The translations under genes and the position numbers were made by a program. From Streptomyces liliifuscus (lineage in GTDB: Bacteria; Actinomycetota; Actinomycetes; Streptomycetales; Streptomycetaceae): 64,000 bases of DNA. Below the pieces are notes generated by a model. It was not told the origin of the DNA and did not search any database. It worked only from the letters and a program-made list of their open reading frames with translations. The stretch covers positions 4,402,001-4,466,000 of the forward strand of contig NZ_CP066831.1 of assembly GCF_016598615.1 (NCBI RefSeq). Reading direction: 5' to 3'. Below, one piece after another: positions 8,246-15,735 of the stretch (position 1 is its first letter; each line of letters begins with the position of its first letter).

Positions 8246-8884
8246 ATGAGTTTTGGCGACCCGAACAACCCCTACGGTCCGCCGCAGGGCCAGCAGCCCG
8301 GCTACCCTCCCCAGCCTCCGCAGGGCCAGCCCGGCTACCCTCCCCAGGGCCAGCCCGGCTACGGCTATCCGCAGGGCGCCCCGCCGCAGCAGCCCGGCTA
8401 CGGCTACCCGCAGCAGCCCGCGTATCCCGGTTACCCGGGCGGCAACCACATGACGATGGAGATGCCCGGTCTGATGAAGACCGCGCGCGTCCTGCTGTTC
8501 ATCATGGCGGGCCTCCAGATCCTGTTCGGCATCATCGCGGGCATCGCCGTCGGCGCCGTCCAGGACGTGTCGAACGGCGTCGGCAGCGGTGACGAGACCG
8601 ACACCCTCGCCGGACTGGGCTTCGTACTCGCGGCGTTCCTGGTGGGCCTGGGCGCCCTGTCCATCTTCCTCGGCGTCAAGTTCAAGAACGGCGGCAGCGG
8701 GATCCGCGTCACGACCATCGTGTACGCGTCGCTGATGATCCTCGGCGGCCTCGTCAACACCGTGCAGGGCGCGGGCGGTTCCGGCACCTTCGGCGGGCTC
8801 ATCTCCCTCGCCATCGCCGGCATCATCCTCGCCTCGATGGTGAACAGCGCCGCCTCGGCATGGTTCAACCGCCCGCGGTACTGA
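8246..8884 (+). CDS. Pro/Tyr/Gly-rich N-terminal membrane protein
   Basis: 212 aa, start fixed by GGAGGAAAG 6 nt upstream. Residues 1-65 are a cytoplasmic disordered region of repeated PGYPPQGQ/PGYGYPQ units. Four membrane helices follow: about 80-103 (ARVLLFIMAGLQILFGIIAG), 122-145 (LGFVLAAFLVGLGALSIFLG), 155-174 and 183-203. Such proline/tyrosine tails are common in streptomycete membrane proteins and may scaffold protein contacts, but nothing more specific is visible. It stands alone between the folD promoter and a strong terminator. Confidence 0.85.
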   Translation: MSFGDPNNPYGPPQGQQPGYPPQPPQGQPGYPPQGQPGYGYPQGAPPQQPGYGYPQQPAYPGYPGGNHMTMEMPGLMKTARVLLFIMAGLQILFGIIAGIAVGAVQDVSNGVGSGDETDTLAGLGFVLAAFLVGLGALSIFLGVKFKNGGSGIRVTTIVYASLMILGGLVNTVQGAGGSGTFGGLISLAIAGIILASMVNSAASAWFNRPRY

Positions 8885-8962
8885 CCTCGGAGTCCCCGCG
8901 GCACCCGCCCCGGAGTCCCCGGGCTCCGACTCCGGAACGGCACGTTCACGCCATTCACGCCA

Positions 8963-9001
8963 AGGGCCGTGTTTCACCCCGCTGAGGGGGAACACGGCCC
9001 T
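8963..9001 (+). terminator. terminator after the 8246 membrane protein
   Basis: AGGGCCGTGTT (8963-8973) pairs with AACACGGCCCT (8991-9001), an 11-bp perfect stem, with C/G-rich sequence able to pair inside the loop. It isolates the FHA-kinase region downstream. Confidence 0.75.
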
Positions 9002-9074
9002 GCCGCGTCGCCATACCCTGATCCGGTAACCGCGTGCGGGACTGGGAACGGGGAGCGGGACGGGGAGAACGGCC

Positions 9075-9893
9075 TTGTACAGCATCATCGTGGTACCTCC
9101 GCCGACCACGGAGGACGGACACAACGGCACGTACGGCGGCGCGAGCGGTGGCACCAGCGGCGACGCGCACGGCGGCACATACGCCGCGAAACGCACCAGC
9201 CCCCAGATCCGGCTCGCGCCCGGCGAGCGGCTGCCCTTCGGGCGTTCCGCGACCGGCAACGGACTTGCAATCGCACACGAAGGCGTTTCCCGGCACGCCG
9301 GTGAGATCACCGCGCAGGGCGCCTTCTGGGTACTGAGCAACCTCTCGGCCCGCCAGACGTACGTGGTGGAGAACCCGGAGGGCGCGGGCGAGCACATCAA
9401 GGTCGGACCCGGGCGGCTGGACGCACCGGTCCCCTTCGAGTTCTCCCGGATCGTGCTCCCGGCGGCGGGCGACCTGCTGCCCATCGAGGTGTGGGCACCC
9501 CGCCACGACTATCTGCGCTCGCCCGGGGGCCTGGACGGGGCGACGACCACGCCCGCGTTCTCCGTCGACCGCACCAAGCGGTACTTCGCGGTCCTGGCCG
9601 CCCTCTGCGAGCCCCGACTGCGCGGTGAACCGCACGCCCCACTGCCCACGGTCGACCAGGTCGTGGAGCGGCTGCGGCCCCACTGGCCCGCCGCGTCCCG
9701 CACCTCGGTCCAGTGGAACATCGACTACCTGGCCGTGAAACTGCGGCTCAAGCCGGGCCCAGACACGGCGGACACGGGCCCGCGCCTCAACGGCAAGAAG
9801 GAGTCCCTGGTCTCCCTGGCCCTGCGTTTCGATCTCGTACGGGAGGACGACCTGCTCGTTCTGACGGAGCCGGCGAGCCGGGCGGCGCGGTGA
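9075..9893 (+). CDS. FHA-domain protein with predicted C-terminal winged helix (cassette 1)
   Basis: 272 aa from a TTG start with GGGGAG 8 nt upstream. Residues about 35-130 form an FHA phosphothreonine-binding domain with FGR, then VSRHAGEI and SNLSARQTYVVEN, which correspond to the conserved GR, SxxH and N of the fold. Residues about 175-270 (beginning KRYFAVLAALCEPRLRG, then SVQWNIDYLAVKLRL) look like a winged-helix segment found in actinobacterial FHA proteins; DNA binding is inferred, not shown. The stop overlaps the start of the kinase gene by 4 bp (GTGA), so the two are coupled. The likely role is as reader or substrate of that kinase. A close paralogue is at 11666. Confidence 0.82.
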   Translation: MYSIIVVPPPTTEDGHNGTYGGASGGTSGDAHGGTYAAKRTSPQIRLAPGERLPFGRSATGNGLAIAHEGVSRHAGEITAQGAFWVLSNLSARQTYVVENPEGAGEHIKVGPGRLDAPVPFEFSRIVLPAAGDLLPIEVWAPRHDYLRSPGGLDGATTTPAFSVDRTKRYFAVLAALCEPRLRGEPHAPLPTVDQVVERLRPHWPAASRTSVQWNIDYLAVKLRLKPGPDTADTGPRLNGKKESLVSLALRFDLVREDDLLVLTEPASRAAR

Positions 9894-11458
9894 CCGAGGC
9901 GTACGCGGTCTCGGTGCCCAAGGGGTACCGGGTGGGGGCCTGGGAAGTGCGGGACCCGATCGCCACGGGCGCGTTCGGCAGCGTCTACGAGGCCCGGTGC
10001 GCCCACCCGCGCGAGGGCCTGCCGAAGTCGGCCGCGCTGAAGTTCCTGCCCACCGGCACGGGTACGCCCCGGCAGCTGACGCATCTGCGTGAACTCGCCG
10101 AGCGCGAGGTCGAGTTGCACCGAAGACTCACGCGCCCGCGGCTGATCCGGATGTACGAGACGCTCACCGTGGACGACCCGGGCCACCCCGAACTCGACGG
10201 CGCCACCGTCCTCGTACTGGAACGGGCCGAGGGCTCGCTCGCCGCGCTCCTCGCCCGCTCCCCGCACCCGCCGCACGGACCCGCGCTGCTCGCGCAGACC
10301 TGTGAGGGGCTGGCCCAGCTGCACAGCGCCGGCTGGGTGCACGGCGACCTCAAGCCCGCCAACGTCCTGCTGATGAAGGACGGTTCGGCCCGCCTCGCGG
10401 ACTTCAACATGGCCGCCGAGCTGGAGGGCACCCACGCCTACACCCCCGCCTTCTCCACCCCCGACTACACCCCGCCCGAACTCCTCTGGTCGGAGATCGG
10501 CGAACGCGGCCGCCAGATCCGGCCCTCGGCCGACGTCTGGGCCTTCGGTGTCCTCGCCCATCTCGTCCTCACGGACACGTTCCCGCTGCCCGGCGGCACC
10601 CCCTCGGCCCGCCGGGACGCCGCGGTCCGGTACGCGCGCGGCACGGACGAGCTGCGGCTGTCCCCTCAACTCCCGGACGGCTGGCGGGAGATCGTGCGGG
10701 ACTGTCTGGCCCGTACGCACACGGAACGGATCTCCTCGGAGACGCTGCTGCGGCGGGTGGAGGAGGCGGCCGGCACCGGCCCGTCGCCGCGCCTGCCGAG
10801 GCTGCGCGCCCGGCGCGGACGCCGCTCGACGCTGGTCCTCGCCGCCGCGGCCGCCACGGTCGCCGTCTCGGGGCTCGCGTACGGCATCACGACCTGGGCG
10901 GGCGACGACGCGAGCGGCACCGAGGGGGGCGGGGGCGGCGCTCCCACGCCCGAGAAGGTCGTCCAGGCTTCGTACGGCTCCGGCGAACTCCGTACCGACA
11001 AGGGCGTACCGGCCGCCTACCGGCCGCTGATCGTCGACTCCGCGCACGACTGCGTGCAGGAGAAGGTCACCCCGGCGCTCCTCGCCGCCATGCTGAAGGT
11101 GGAGAGCGACTTCGACCCGGAGCTGTCCGACCCCGCCAACGACGAGTACGGCATCGCCCGTTGGACCCCGCGCGTGCTGCGCTGGTGGATCCGGTCCGAC
11201 GGCGTCACCGCCAAGACCATCCCCGAGCCGCCCTTCTCCCCGGCCGAGTCCATCCCCGCCATGAGCAGATACCTGTGCTGGATCGCGCCACGACTCGATC
11301 CCAAGCTCGACGGCGACCACCGCGTGCTGATCGCGGCCGCCTACCGGACGTCGTACGAGAAGGTGAACGACGCGGCCGGTGTTCCCCCGAAGTACCGCGA
11401 CTACGCCGCCCGCGTCGCTCACTACCTCAAGGAGTACACGCCCGCGGAGAAGAAGTGA
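9890..11458 (+). CDS. receptor Ser/Thr kinase with extracellular transglycosylase-like domain
   Basis: 522 aa, GTG start inside the preceding stop. Residues 16-290 are the kinase: glycine loop GAFGSV (27-32), ATP lysine K51 (AALKF), catalytic HGDLKPAN (151-158, HGD in place of HRD), metal-binding DFN (171-173, in place of DFG) and PPE (195-197). One membrane helix spans about 314-333. The outer part (about 372-520) resembles a lytic transglycosylase: VTPALLAAMLKVESDFDPEL places a glutamate at 405 where SLT enzymes have the catalytic residue, followed by YGIARWTP. It may bind or cut peptidoglycan and signal inward. Whether the outer domain is active is open. Partner: the FHA protein just upstream. 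Confidence 0.87.
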   Translation: MTEAYAVSVPKGYRVGAWEVRDPIATGAFGSVYEARCAHPREGLPKSAALKFLPTGTGTPRQLTHLRELAEREVELHRRLTRPRLIRMYETLTVDDPGHPELDGATVLVLERAEGSLAALLARSPHPPHGPALLAQTCEGLAQLHSAGWVHGDLKPANVLLMKDGSARLADFNMAAELEGTHAYTPAFSTPDYTPPELLWSEIGERGRQIRPSADVWAFGVLAHLVLTDTFPLPGGTPSARRDAAVRYARGTDELRLSPQLPDGWREIVRDCLARTHTERISSETLLRRVEEAAGTGPSPRLPRLRARRGRRSTLVLAAAAATVAVSGLAYGITTWAGDDASGTEGGGGGAPTPEKVVQASYGSGELRTDKGVPAAYRPLIVDSAHDCVQEKVTPALLAAMLKVESDFDPELSDPANDEYGIARWTPRVLRWWIRSDGVTAKTIPEPPFSPAESIPAMSRYLCWIAPRLDPKLDGDHRVLIAAAYRTSYEKVNDAAGVPPKYRDYAARVAHYLKEYTPAEKK

Positions 11459-11531
11459 CCCTGAGACCTCCGAGGTACCGCTCGCGGGCGTCCACCCGCA
11501 GAGTGGGCGGTATCGGTCCATGGTGAACGCG

Positions 11532-11569
11532 GCGGTCTCCGGCCCCCTCGGGGGAGGGCCGGAGGCCGC
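11532..11569 (+). terminator. terminator between the two FHA-kinase cassettes
   Basis: A 14-bp stem with one G-T pair (11532-11545 with 11556-11569) lies about 75 nt past the kinase stop, so the two cassettes probably have separate promoters. GGTAAC occurs about 45 nt before both FHA starts (9025-9030 and 11613-11618). Confidence 0.65.
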
Positions 11570-11665
11570 CGTCGCCATGCCCTCCCCCGTCGCGCCGCCG
11601 TGACATGTCCCCGGTAACTCGCCCTACTCTGGCCTCCGTTGAGGCAGGAGGAGGGGGACGACTCC

Positions 11666-12418
11666 ATGTACAGCGTCATCGTGGTGCCACCGTGCAGTGG
11701 CGGATCCGGCGCCGGATACAACGACCAGATCAGGCTCGCGTCGGGCGAGAGGCTCGCCTTCGGCAGAACCGCGCGGGACGGCGGACTGAGGATCGCCCAC
11801 GACGGGGTGTCCAGGGTCGCCGGTGAGATCACCGCCCACCGGGCCTTCTGGATTCTCAGCAACCTCAGCGAGGACCAGACCTACGTGGTCGAGAACCCGG
11901 AGGGCGCCGGCGAGCACATCAAGGTCGCGCCGGGCCGCCTGGACGCGCCCGTGTCGTTCGAGTTCTCCCGTGTCGTCCTGCCCGCGGCGGGCGAGCTGCT
12001 CAGCTTCGACGTGTGGGCGCCGCGCCACAGCTACGGCGCCGCGGCCCGCTCCGGGCTCTCCGGAACCACCACGGCACCGGCGTTCACGCTCGACCGCACG
12101 AAGCGGTACTTCGCCGTGCTCACCGCCCTGTGCGAGCCCCGACTGCGCGGCGAGCCGCACGCCCCGCTGCCCACCGTCGACCAGCTCGTGGAGCGCCTGC
12201 GGCCCGGCTGGCCCGCCGCGAACCGCTCCTCCGTGTACTGGAACATCGACTACCTGGCGGTCAAACTCCGGCTGCGGCCCGGCCCGGAGGCGGCGGAGCC
12301 CGGCCCGCGCCGCTACGGCAAGAAGGAGTCGCTGGTCTCCCTGGCCCTGCGTTTCGACCTGGTACGGGAGGACGACCTGGTCGTTCTCGCGGCCGCCCCG
12401 AGCGAGGTGGGCCAGTGA
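11666..12418 (+). CDS. FHA-domain protein with predicted C-terminal winged helix (cassette 2)
   Basis: 250 aa, ATG start behind GGAGGAGGGGG. Paralogue of the protein at 9075: the N terminus MYSVIVVPP matches MYSIIVVPP, and the FHA core (FGRTARDGGL, RVAGEITAHRAF, SNLSEDQTYVVENPEG) and C-terminal segment (KRYFAVLTALCEPRLRG; VYWNIDYLAVKLRL) align throughout. It lacks the about 20-residue Gly/His insert that copy 1 has after residue 10. The FHA serine-x-x-histidine is weakened here (SRVAGE instead of SRHAGE), which may alter phosphopeptide binding. The stop overlaps the kinase start by 4 bp. Confidence 0.82.
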   Translation: MYSVIVVPPCSGGSGAGYNDQIRLASGERLAFGRTARDGGLRIAHDGVSRVAGEITAHRAFWILSNLSEDQTYVVENPEGAGEHIKVAPGRLDAPVSFEFSRVVLPAAGELLSFDVWAPRHSYGAAARSGLSGTTTAPAFTLDRTKRYFAVLTALCEPRLRGEPHAPLPTVDQLVERLRPGWPAANRSSVYWNIDYLAVKLRLRPGPEAAEPGPRRYGKKESLVSLALRFDLVREDDLVVLAAAPSEVGQ

Positions 12419-14079
12419 CCGCAGGCCCCACCGTCCCCGTCCCGAAGGGCTACCGGGTGGGCCCCTGGGAGGTACGCGAACCCCTCGCCTCCGGCGCGTT
12501 CGGGAGCGTCTACGCGGCCAAGTTCACGGGAGACGGCGACGAGGGCGGGGACCGGCCCGCCGGGGCCGGGGAGGGGTCTGCCGGGGCCGGGGAGGGGTCT
12601 GCCGGGGCCGGGGAAGGGTCCCCCGGGACCGGGGAGAGGTCCGCCCGGGCCGGGGAGAGGCACCCCGGGGCTGGGGGAAAGTCCCCCGAGCCGGGCGGGG
12701 TGTCCCCCGAGGCGGGCGAGAGCCACGCCGAGGCCGGCGCGACGTCCGCCGAGGCCGGTGCGGCGTCCGCCGAGGTCGGCGAGAGGCCCGCCGAGGGGAC
12801 CGTCGTCGGCCGAGGCGCCGGGCCGCCGCCCCGGTACGCGGCGTTGAAGTTCCTGCCCACCGGCACCCGGACCCCGCGTCAACTCCGGCATCTGCGGGAA
12901 CTGGCCCACCGGGAGCAGGAGTTGCTGAGCCGGCTGCGCTCGCCGCGGCTGATCCGGATGTACGACGCCCTCACCGTGGACGACCCCGACCACCCCGAAC
13001 TCGACGGCGCCACCGTCCTCGTACTGGAGCGGGCCGAGGGCTCCATGGCCGCCCTGCTGGACCGCTCGCCGCGCCCGCCGCACGGCCCCGCCCTGCTGGC
13101 CCAGGTCTGCGAGGGCCTGCACCAGCTGCACCACGCGGGCTGGGTGCACGGCGACCTCAAGCCCGCCAACGTCCTGCTGATGAAGGACGGTTCGGCCCGC
13201 CTCGGCGACTTCAACATGGCGGCGGAGATGGAGGGCACCCATGCGTACGCGCCCGCCTTCGCCACCCCCGACTACACCGCGCCTGAACTCCTCTGGTCCG
13301 AGGTCACCGAACGCGGCACGCAGATCCGCCCGAGCGCCGACGTCTGGTCCTTCGGCATACTGGCCCACCTCGTCCTGACCGGCACGTTCCCGCTGCCCGG
13401 CGGCACCACGGAGGCCCGCTCCGACGCGGCGGTGCGGTACGCGCGCGGCACCGAGGAACTGCGCCTGTCCCCCGAACTCCCCGCCGTTTGGCGGGAGATC
13501 GTCACCGACTGTCTGGCCCGTACGCACGAGGAGCGGGCCGCCCACGACACCGCCTCGCTGCTGCGCCGGGTGGAGCGGGCCGCGGGCGCCTCCCGCTCGG
13601 CCCGGCTGCCGAGGCTGCGGCCCCGACGCCGGTGGCGTCCGGCGCTGGTGGGAACCCTCGCGACCGCGGCGCTGATCGTGGCGACGACGGCACTGGTGTA
13701 CGCGACACGGGACGAGGAGCAGGGTCTGACATACGGATACCACCGCTGCCCGGCCGACTCCGTCTGCTTCTTCAGCGAGCCCAACGGTTCGGGCGAGATG
13801 TGCAGTTGGGACGAGGACGACGCGGACTGGCTGTCGGGGGCTGACACCTGCCGGTGGACGCGGGGCCAACCGGTGAAGTCCATCTTCAACAACAGCAGCG
13901 ACGACGAGAACGGCCTCGGCGCGGTGGCGTACTTCAGGGGCCGCGACTTCACCCCGGTCGGCGCGGACGTCACCCGGAAGAACTCCCGCAACCGCACGGG
14001 CTGCACCTCCCAGCGAAACCAGGGAAACCTGGCGGGCACGTACGCCCCGCTGTCCCACAGGTGGATCGCACGCTGCTGA
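12415..14079 (+). CDS. receptor Ser/Thr kinase with N-lobe insert and extracellular I36-like domain
   Basis: 554 aa, GTG start coupled to the FHA gene. The kinase is paralogous to that at 9890: glycine loop GAFGSV (27-32), K145, HGDLKPAN (245-252), DFN (265-267) and APE (289-291). About 100 residues (39-139) of Gly/Ala/Glu/Ser/Pro repeats sit between the glycine loop and the ATP lysine, where copy 1 has about 12. A membrane helix spans about 409-430. The outer domain (445-554) has the look of peptidase-inhibitor family I36: CPADSVCFFSEPNGSGEMC and further cysteines at 479, 530 and 554. So the cell-facing half is shared with copy 1 and the outer half is unrelated. The ligand is unknown. Confidence 0.85.
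   Translation: MTAGPTVPVPKGYRVGPWEVREPLASGAFGSVYAAKFTGDGDEGGDRPAGAGEGSAGAGEGSAGAGEGSPGTGERSARAGERHPGAGGKSPEPGGVSPEAGESHAEAGATSAEAGAASAEVGERPAEGTVVGRGAGPPPRYAALKFLPTGTRTPRQLRHLRELAHREQELLSRLRSPRLIRMYDALTVDDPDHPELDGATVLVLERAEGSMAALLDRSPRPPHGPALLAQVCEGLHQLHHAGWVHGDLKPANVLLMKDGSARLGDFNMAAEMEGTHAYAPAFATPDYTAPELLWSEVTERGTQIRPSADVWSFGILAHLVLTGTFPLPGGTTEARSDAAVRYARGTEELRLSPELPAVWREIVTDCLARTHEERAAHDTASLLRRVERAAGASRSARLPRLRPRRRWRPALVGTLATAALIVATTALVYATRDEEQGLTYGYHRCPADSVCFFSEPNGSGEMCSWDEDDADWLSGADTCRWTRGQPVKSIFNNSSDDENGLGAVAYFRGRDFTPVGADVTRKNSRNRTGCTSQRNQGNLAGTYAPLSHRWIARC
12559..12790. repeat. in-frame tandem repeat inside the kinase N-lobe
   Basis: Degenerate 21-nt units (gccggggccggggaggggtct and variants), the first three nearly identical, encode seven-residue repeats such as AGAGEGS. 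The length is a multiple of three, so the kinase frame is kept. Replication slippage is the likely origin. Confidence 0.7.
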
Positions 14080-14351
14080 CGCTCGGGGAGGGACTGGGCC
14101 ATCTTCTGTGCGGTGTCCGCCGTCGTCAGCGTCCTGGCCATGTGGACCGGCCTCTTCCCCCTGGGCGCGGGCTGCTCCGCGGCGACCGGCTGACTCGTCG
14201 GCACGCCGGCACGCCGGCACCCTTGAGCGCCCCAAGGGCACCGACAGGACCCGTATACCTCGCCGCATACCTGAAACATTCCAGGTTCCCCGGAAGGTCC
14301 GCCCCGGCCAGCATGGCCATGGCGAGAACGGACCACCGAATGAGGGGGAAC

Positions 14352-14828
14352 ATGAAGACCTTGCACACTCTGCGGGCCAAGGCGGGAATCTCCGCAGCCG
14401 CCGTCCTGCTGTCCGGCGTCGGGCTCAGCCTGGCCACCGCCTCGCCTGCCGCCGCCTACGCGGGTTACTGCAACAAGTCGGTGACCAGGAGCAGCGCGCT
14501 CGGTTCCGTCAGCTTCGTCTTCGACGCGAAGATCCCCGCCTACAACGGCACCATGGACTGCTACATGAACCAGGGCGCGGACAGCGCGGCCGTCGAGGCA
14601 CTCCAGACCACGCTGAACGAGTGCTACGGCCGGAGCCTGACCGTCGACGGAATCTTCGGCCCCGCGACCAAGACCGCCCTCGAATACGCGCAGGGCAAGG
14701 CGGACATCGGTGTGGACGGCAAGTACGGCACCGAGACGCGTAGGGGCCTCAAGTGGTACTGGGACCAGCGGTACGGCTCCCGCTGGGGCTGCGCCCGGCT
14801 GGGAGACGTCATCCACATCGGTGTGTGA
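14352..14828 (+). CDS. secreted peptidoglycan-binding protein (copy 1)
   Basis: 158 aa, ATG preceded by GAGGGGG. Signal peptide: MKTLHTLRAKAG then a hydrophobic core and cleavage probably after SPAAA (about residue 35). The mature part has paired cysteines (YCNKS, DCYMN, ECYG, GCARL) and a peptidoglycan-binding repeat: AVEALQTTLNECYG, VDGIFGPATKTALEYAQ, then GVDGKYGTETRRGL. No catalytic domain is present, so it probably coats or recognises wall rather than cleaving it. It lies between kinase 2 and kinase 3, the latter carrying a related domain, so a ligand or decoy role for those receptors is possible but unproven. Confidence 0.85.
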   Translation: MKTLHTLRAKAGISAAAVLLSGVGLSLATASPAAAYAGYCNKSVTRSSALGSVSFVFDAKIPAYNGTMDCYMNQGADSAAVEALQTTLNECYGRSLTVDGIFGPATKTALEYAQGKADIGVDGKYGTETRRGLKWYWDQRYGSRWGCARLGDVIHIGV

Positions 14829-14882
14829 CGCAGACCGGCCGACAGCGCGTCGGCCGACCGGACGAACGGGGAGACGAGTCGA

Positions 14883-15323
14883 ATGAGGATGTCCAGGATG
14901 TCGCGGCCGAAGTCAGGTCTCGTGGCCGGGGCCGTGCTGCTGTCGGGGCTCGGGCTCGGTCTGGCCACCGCTTCACCGGCCGCCGCCTATGACGGCTACT
15001 GCAACTCCTACGTGGAGAGGACCAAGACCTTCAGCGGCACCACGCACACCGCCTACATCCCGTCCTACAACAGGAGCACCAACTGCTACATGAACTCGGG
15101 TGCGACGAGTTCCGCGGTCGGCGTGCTCCAGCGGTCGTTGAACGTCTGCTACGGCCGGAGTCTGACCATAGACGGAATCTTCGGCCCCGCGACCAAGGCG
15201 GCCCTCGAGTACGCGCAGGACAGGGAGGGGATCGGTGTGGACGGCAAGTACGGCAACCAGTCACGCGACCACCTCAAGTGGGAGTTCAGCCACATCGGCT
15301 CCCTGAAGTGCGTCCGGCTCTGA
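14883..15323 (+). CDS. secreted peptidoglycan-binding protein (copy 2)
   Basis: 146 aa, starting behind GGGGAGACGAGTCGA, 54 nt after copy 1. Signal peptide to about residue 35 (VLLSGLGLGLATASPAAA), nearly identical in its core to copy 1. The mature part repeats the pattern YCNSY, NCYMNSGATSSAVGVLQ, VCYGRSLTIDGIFGPATKAA, GVDGKYGNQSRDHL. It is a tandem duplicate, diverging mainly in the segment before NCYMN and at the C terminus. Same inferred role in wall binding. A decayed third copy follows immediately. Confidence 0.85.
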   Translation: MRMSRMSRPKSGLVAGAVLLSGLGLGLATASPAAAYDGYCNSYVERTKTFSGTTHTAYIPSYNRSTNCYMNSGATSSAVGVLQRSLNVCYGRSLTIDGIFGPATKAALEYAQDREGIGVDGKYGNQSRDHLKWEFSHIGSLKCVRL

Positions 15324-15327
15324 TCCT

Positions 15328-15522
15328 GTGGAGAAGTCCCGATCGCTGCGCGCCAAGGCAGGCTGCGCGGTCGGCGTGAGCTGCCGGCCGGCCCGGGAGT
15401 GGCCGGTGCCGGTACCTCCGCGCCCGCCTACGGCAGCACGGACAACTGCATCGCCGGACGGGGCGTACGGCACCCATGTGCAGGCGATCCAGAGATCCTT
15501 CCGTAGCGTCGACACCACGATG
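15328..15522 (+). pseudogene. remnant of a third peptidoglycan-binding protein
   Basis: Starting 4 nt after copy 2, VEKSRSLRAKAGCAVGV matches the signal-peptide start of copy 1 (LRAKAG). The continuation APAYGSTDNCIAGRG is found in another frame, and GTHVQAIQRSF (like a peptidoglycan-binding helix) returns to the first. The remaining domain is missing. Frameshift and truncation mark it as dead. Confidence 0.55.
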
Positions 15523-15551
15523 AGGCGAGTTCGCTCGCTTCGTCGTGTACG

Positions 15552-15580
15552 GCCGCGGTGACCGTCACGGTCACCGCGGC
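15552..15580. terminator. long palindrome, probable terminator
   Basis: GCCGCGGTGACCGT (15552-15565) and ACGGTCACCGCGGC (15567-15580) form a 14-bp perfect inverted repeat with a single central base. It probably ends the peptidoglycan-binding gene transcript. It could instead be a protein site, since the loop is very short. Confidence 0.55.
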
Positions 15581-15735
15581 CGGCTGTTTCCGCCCCGGCT
15601 TTCCGCAGGTCCGGCTGCCGTGGTCCCAAGAAGCCGCGGGGCGCACGGGGCCCGCGATAGCCTCGTGCCAACTGGGCTGGTGGCACAGCCCTTTGTGAAG
15701 GAACGGCTGCGAAAGAACAGCGCATCGGGGGACCC

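Noticed and set aside
9085..9276. CRISPR or other short-repeat array in low-complexity genes
   Set aside because: Repeats in the window are contiguous protein-coding or slippage repeats without unique spacers.
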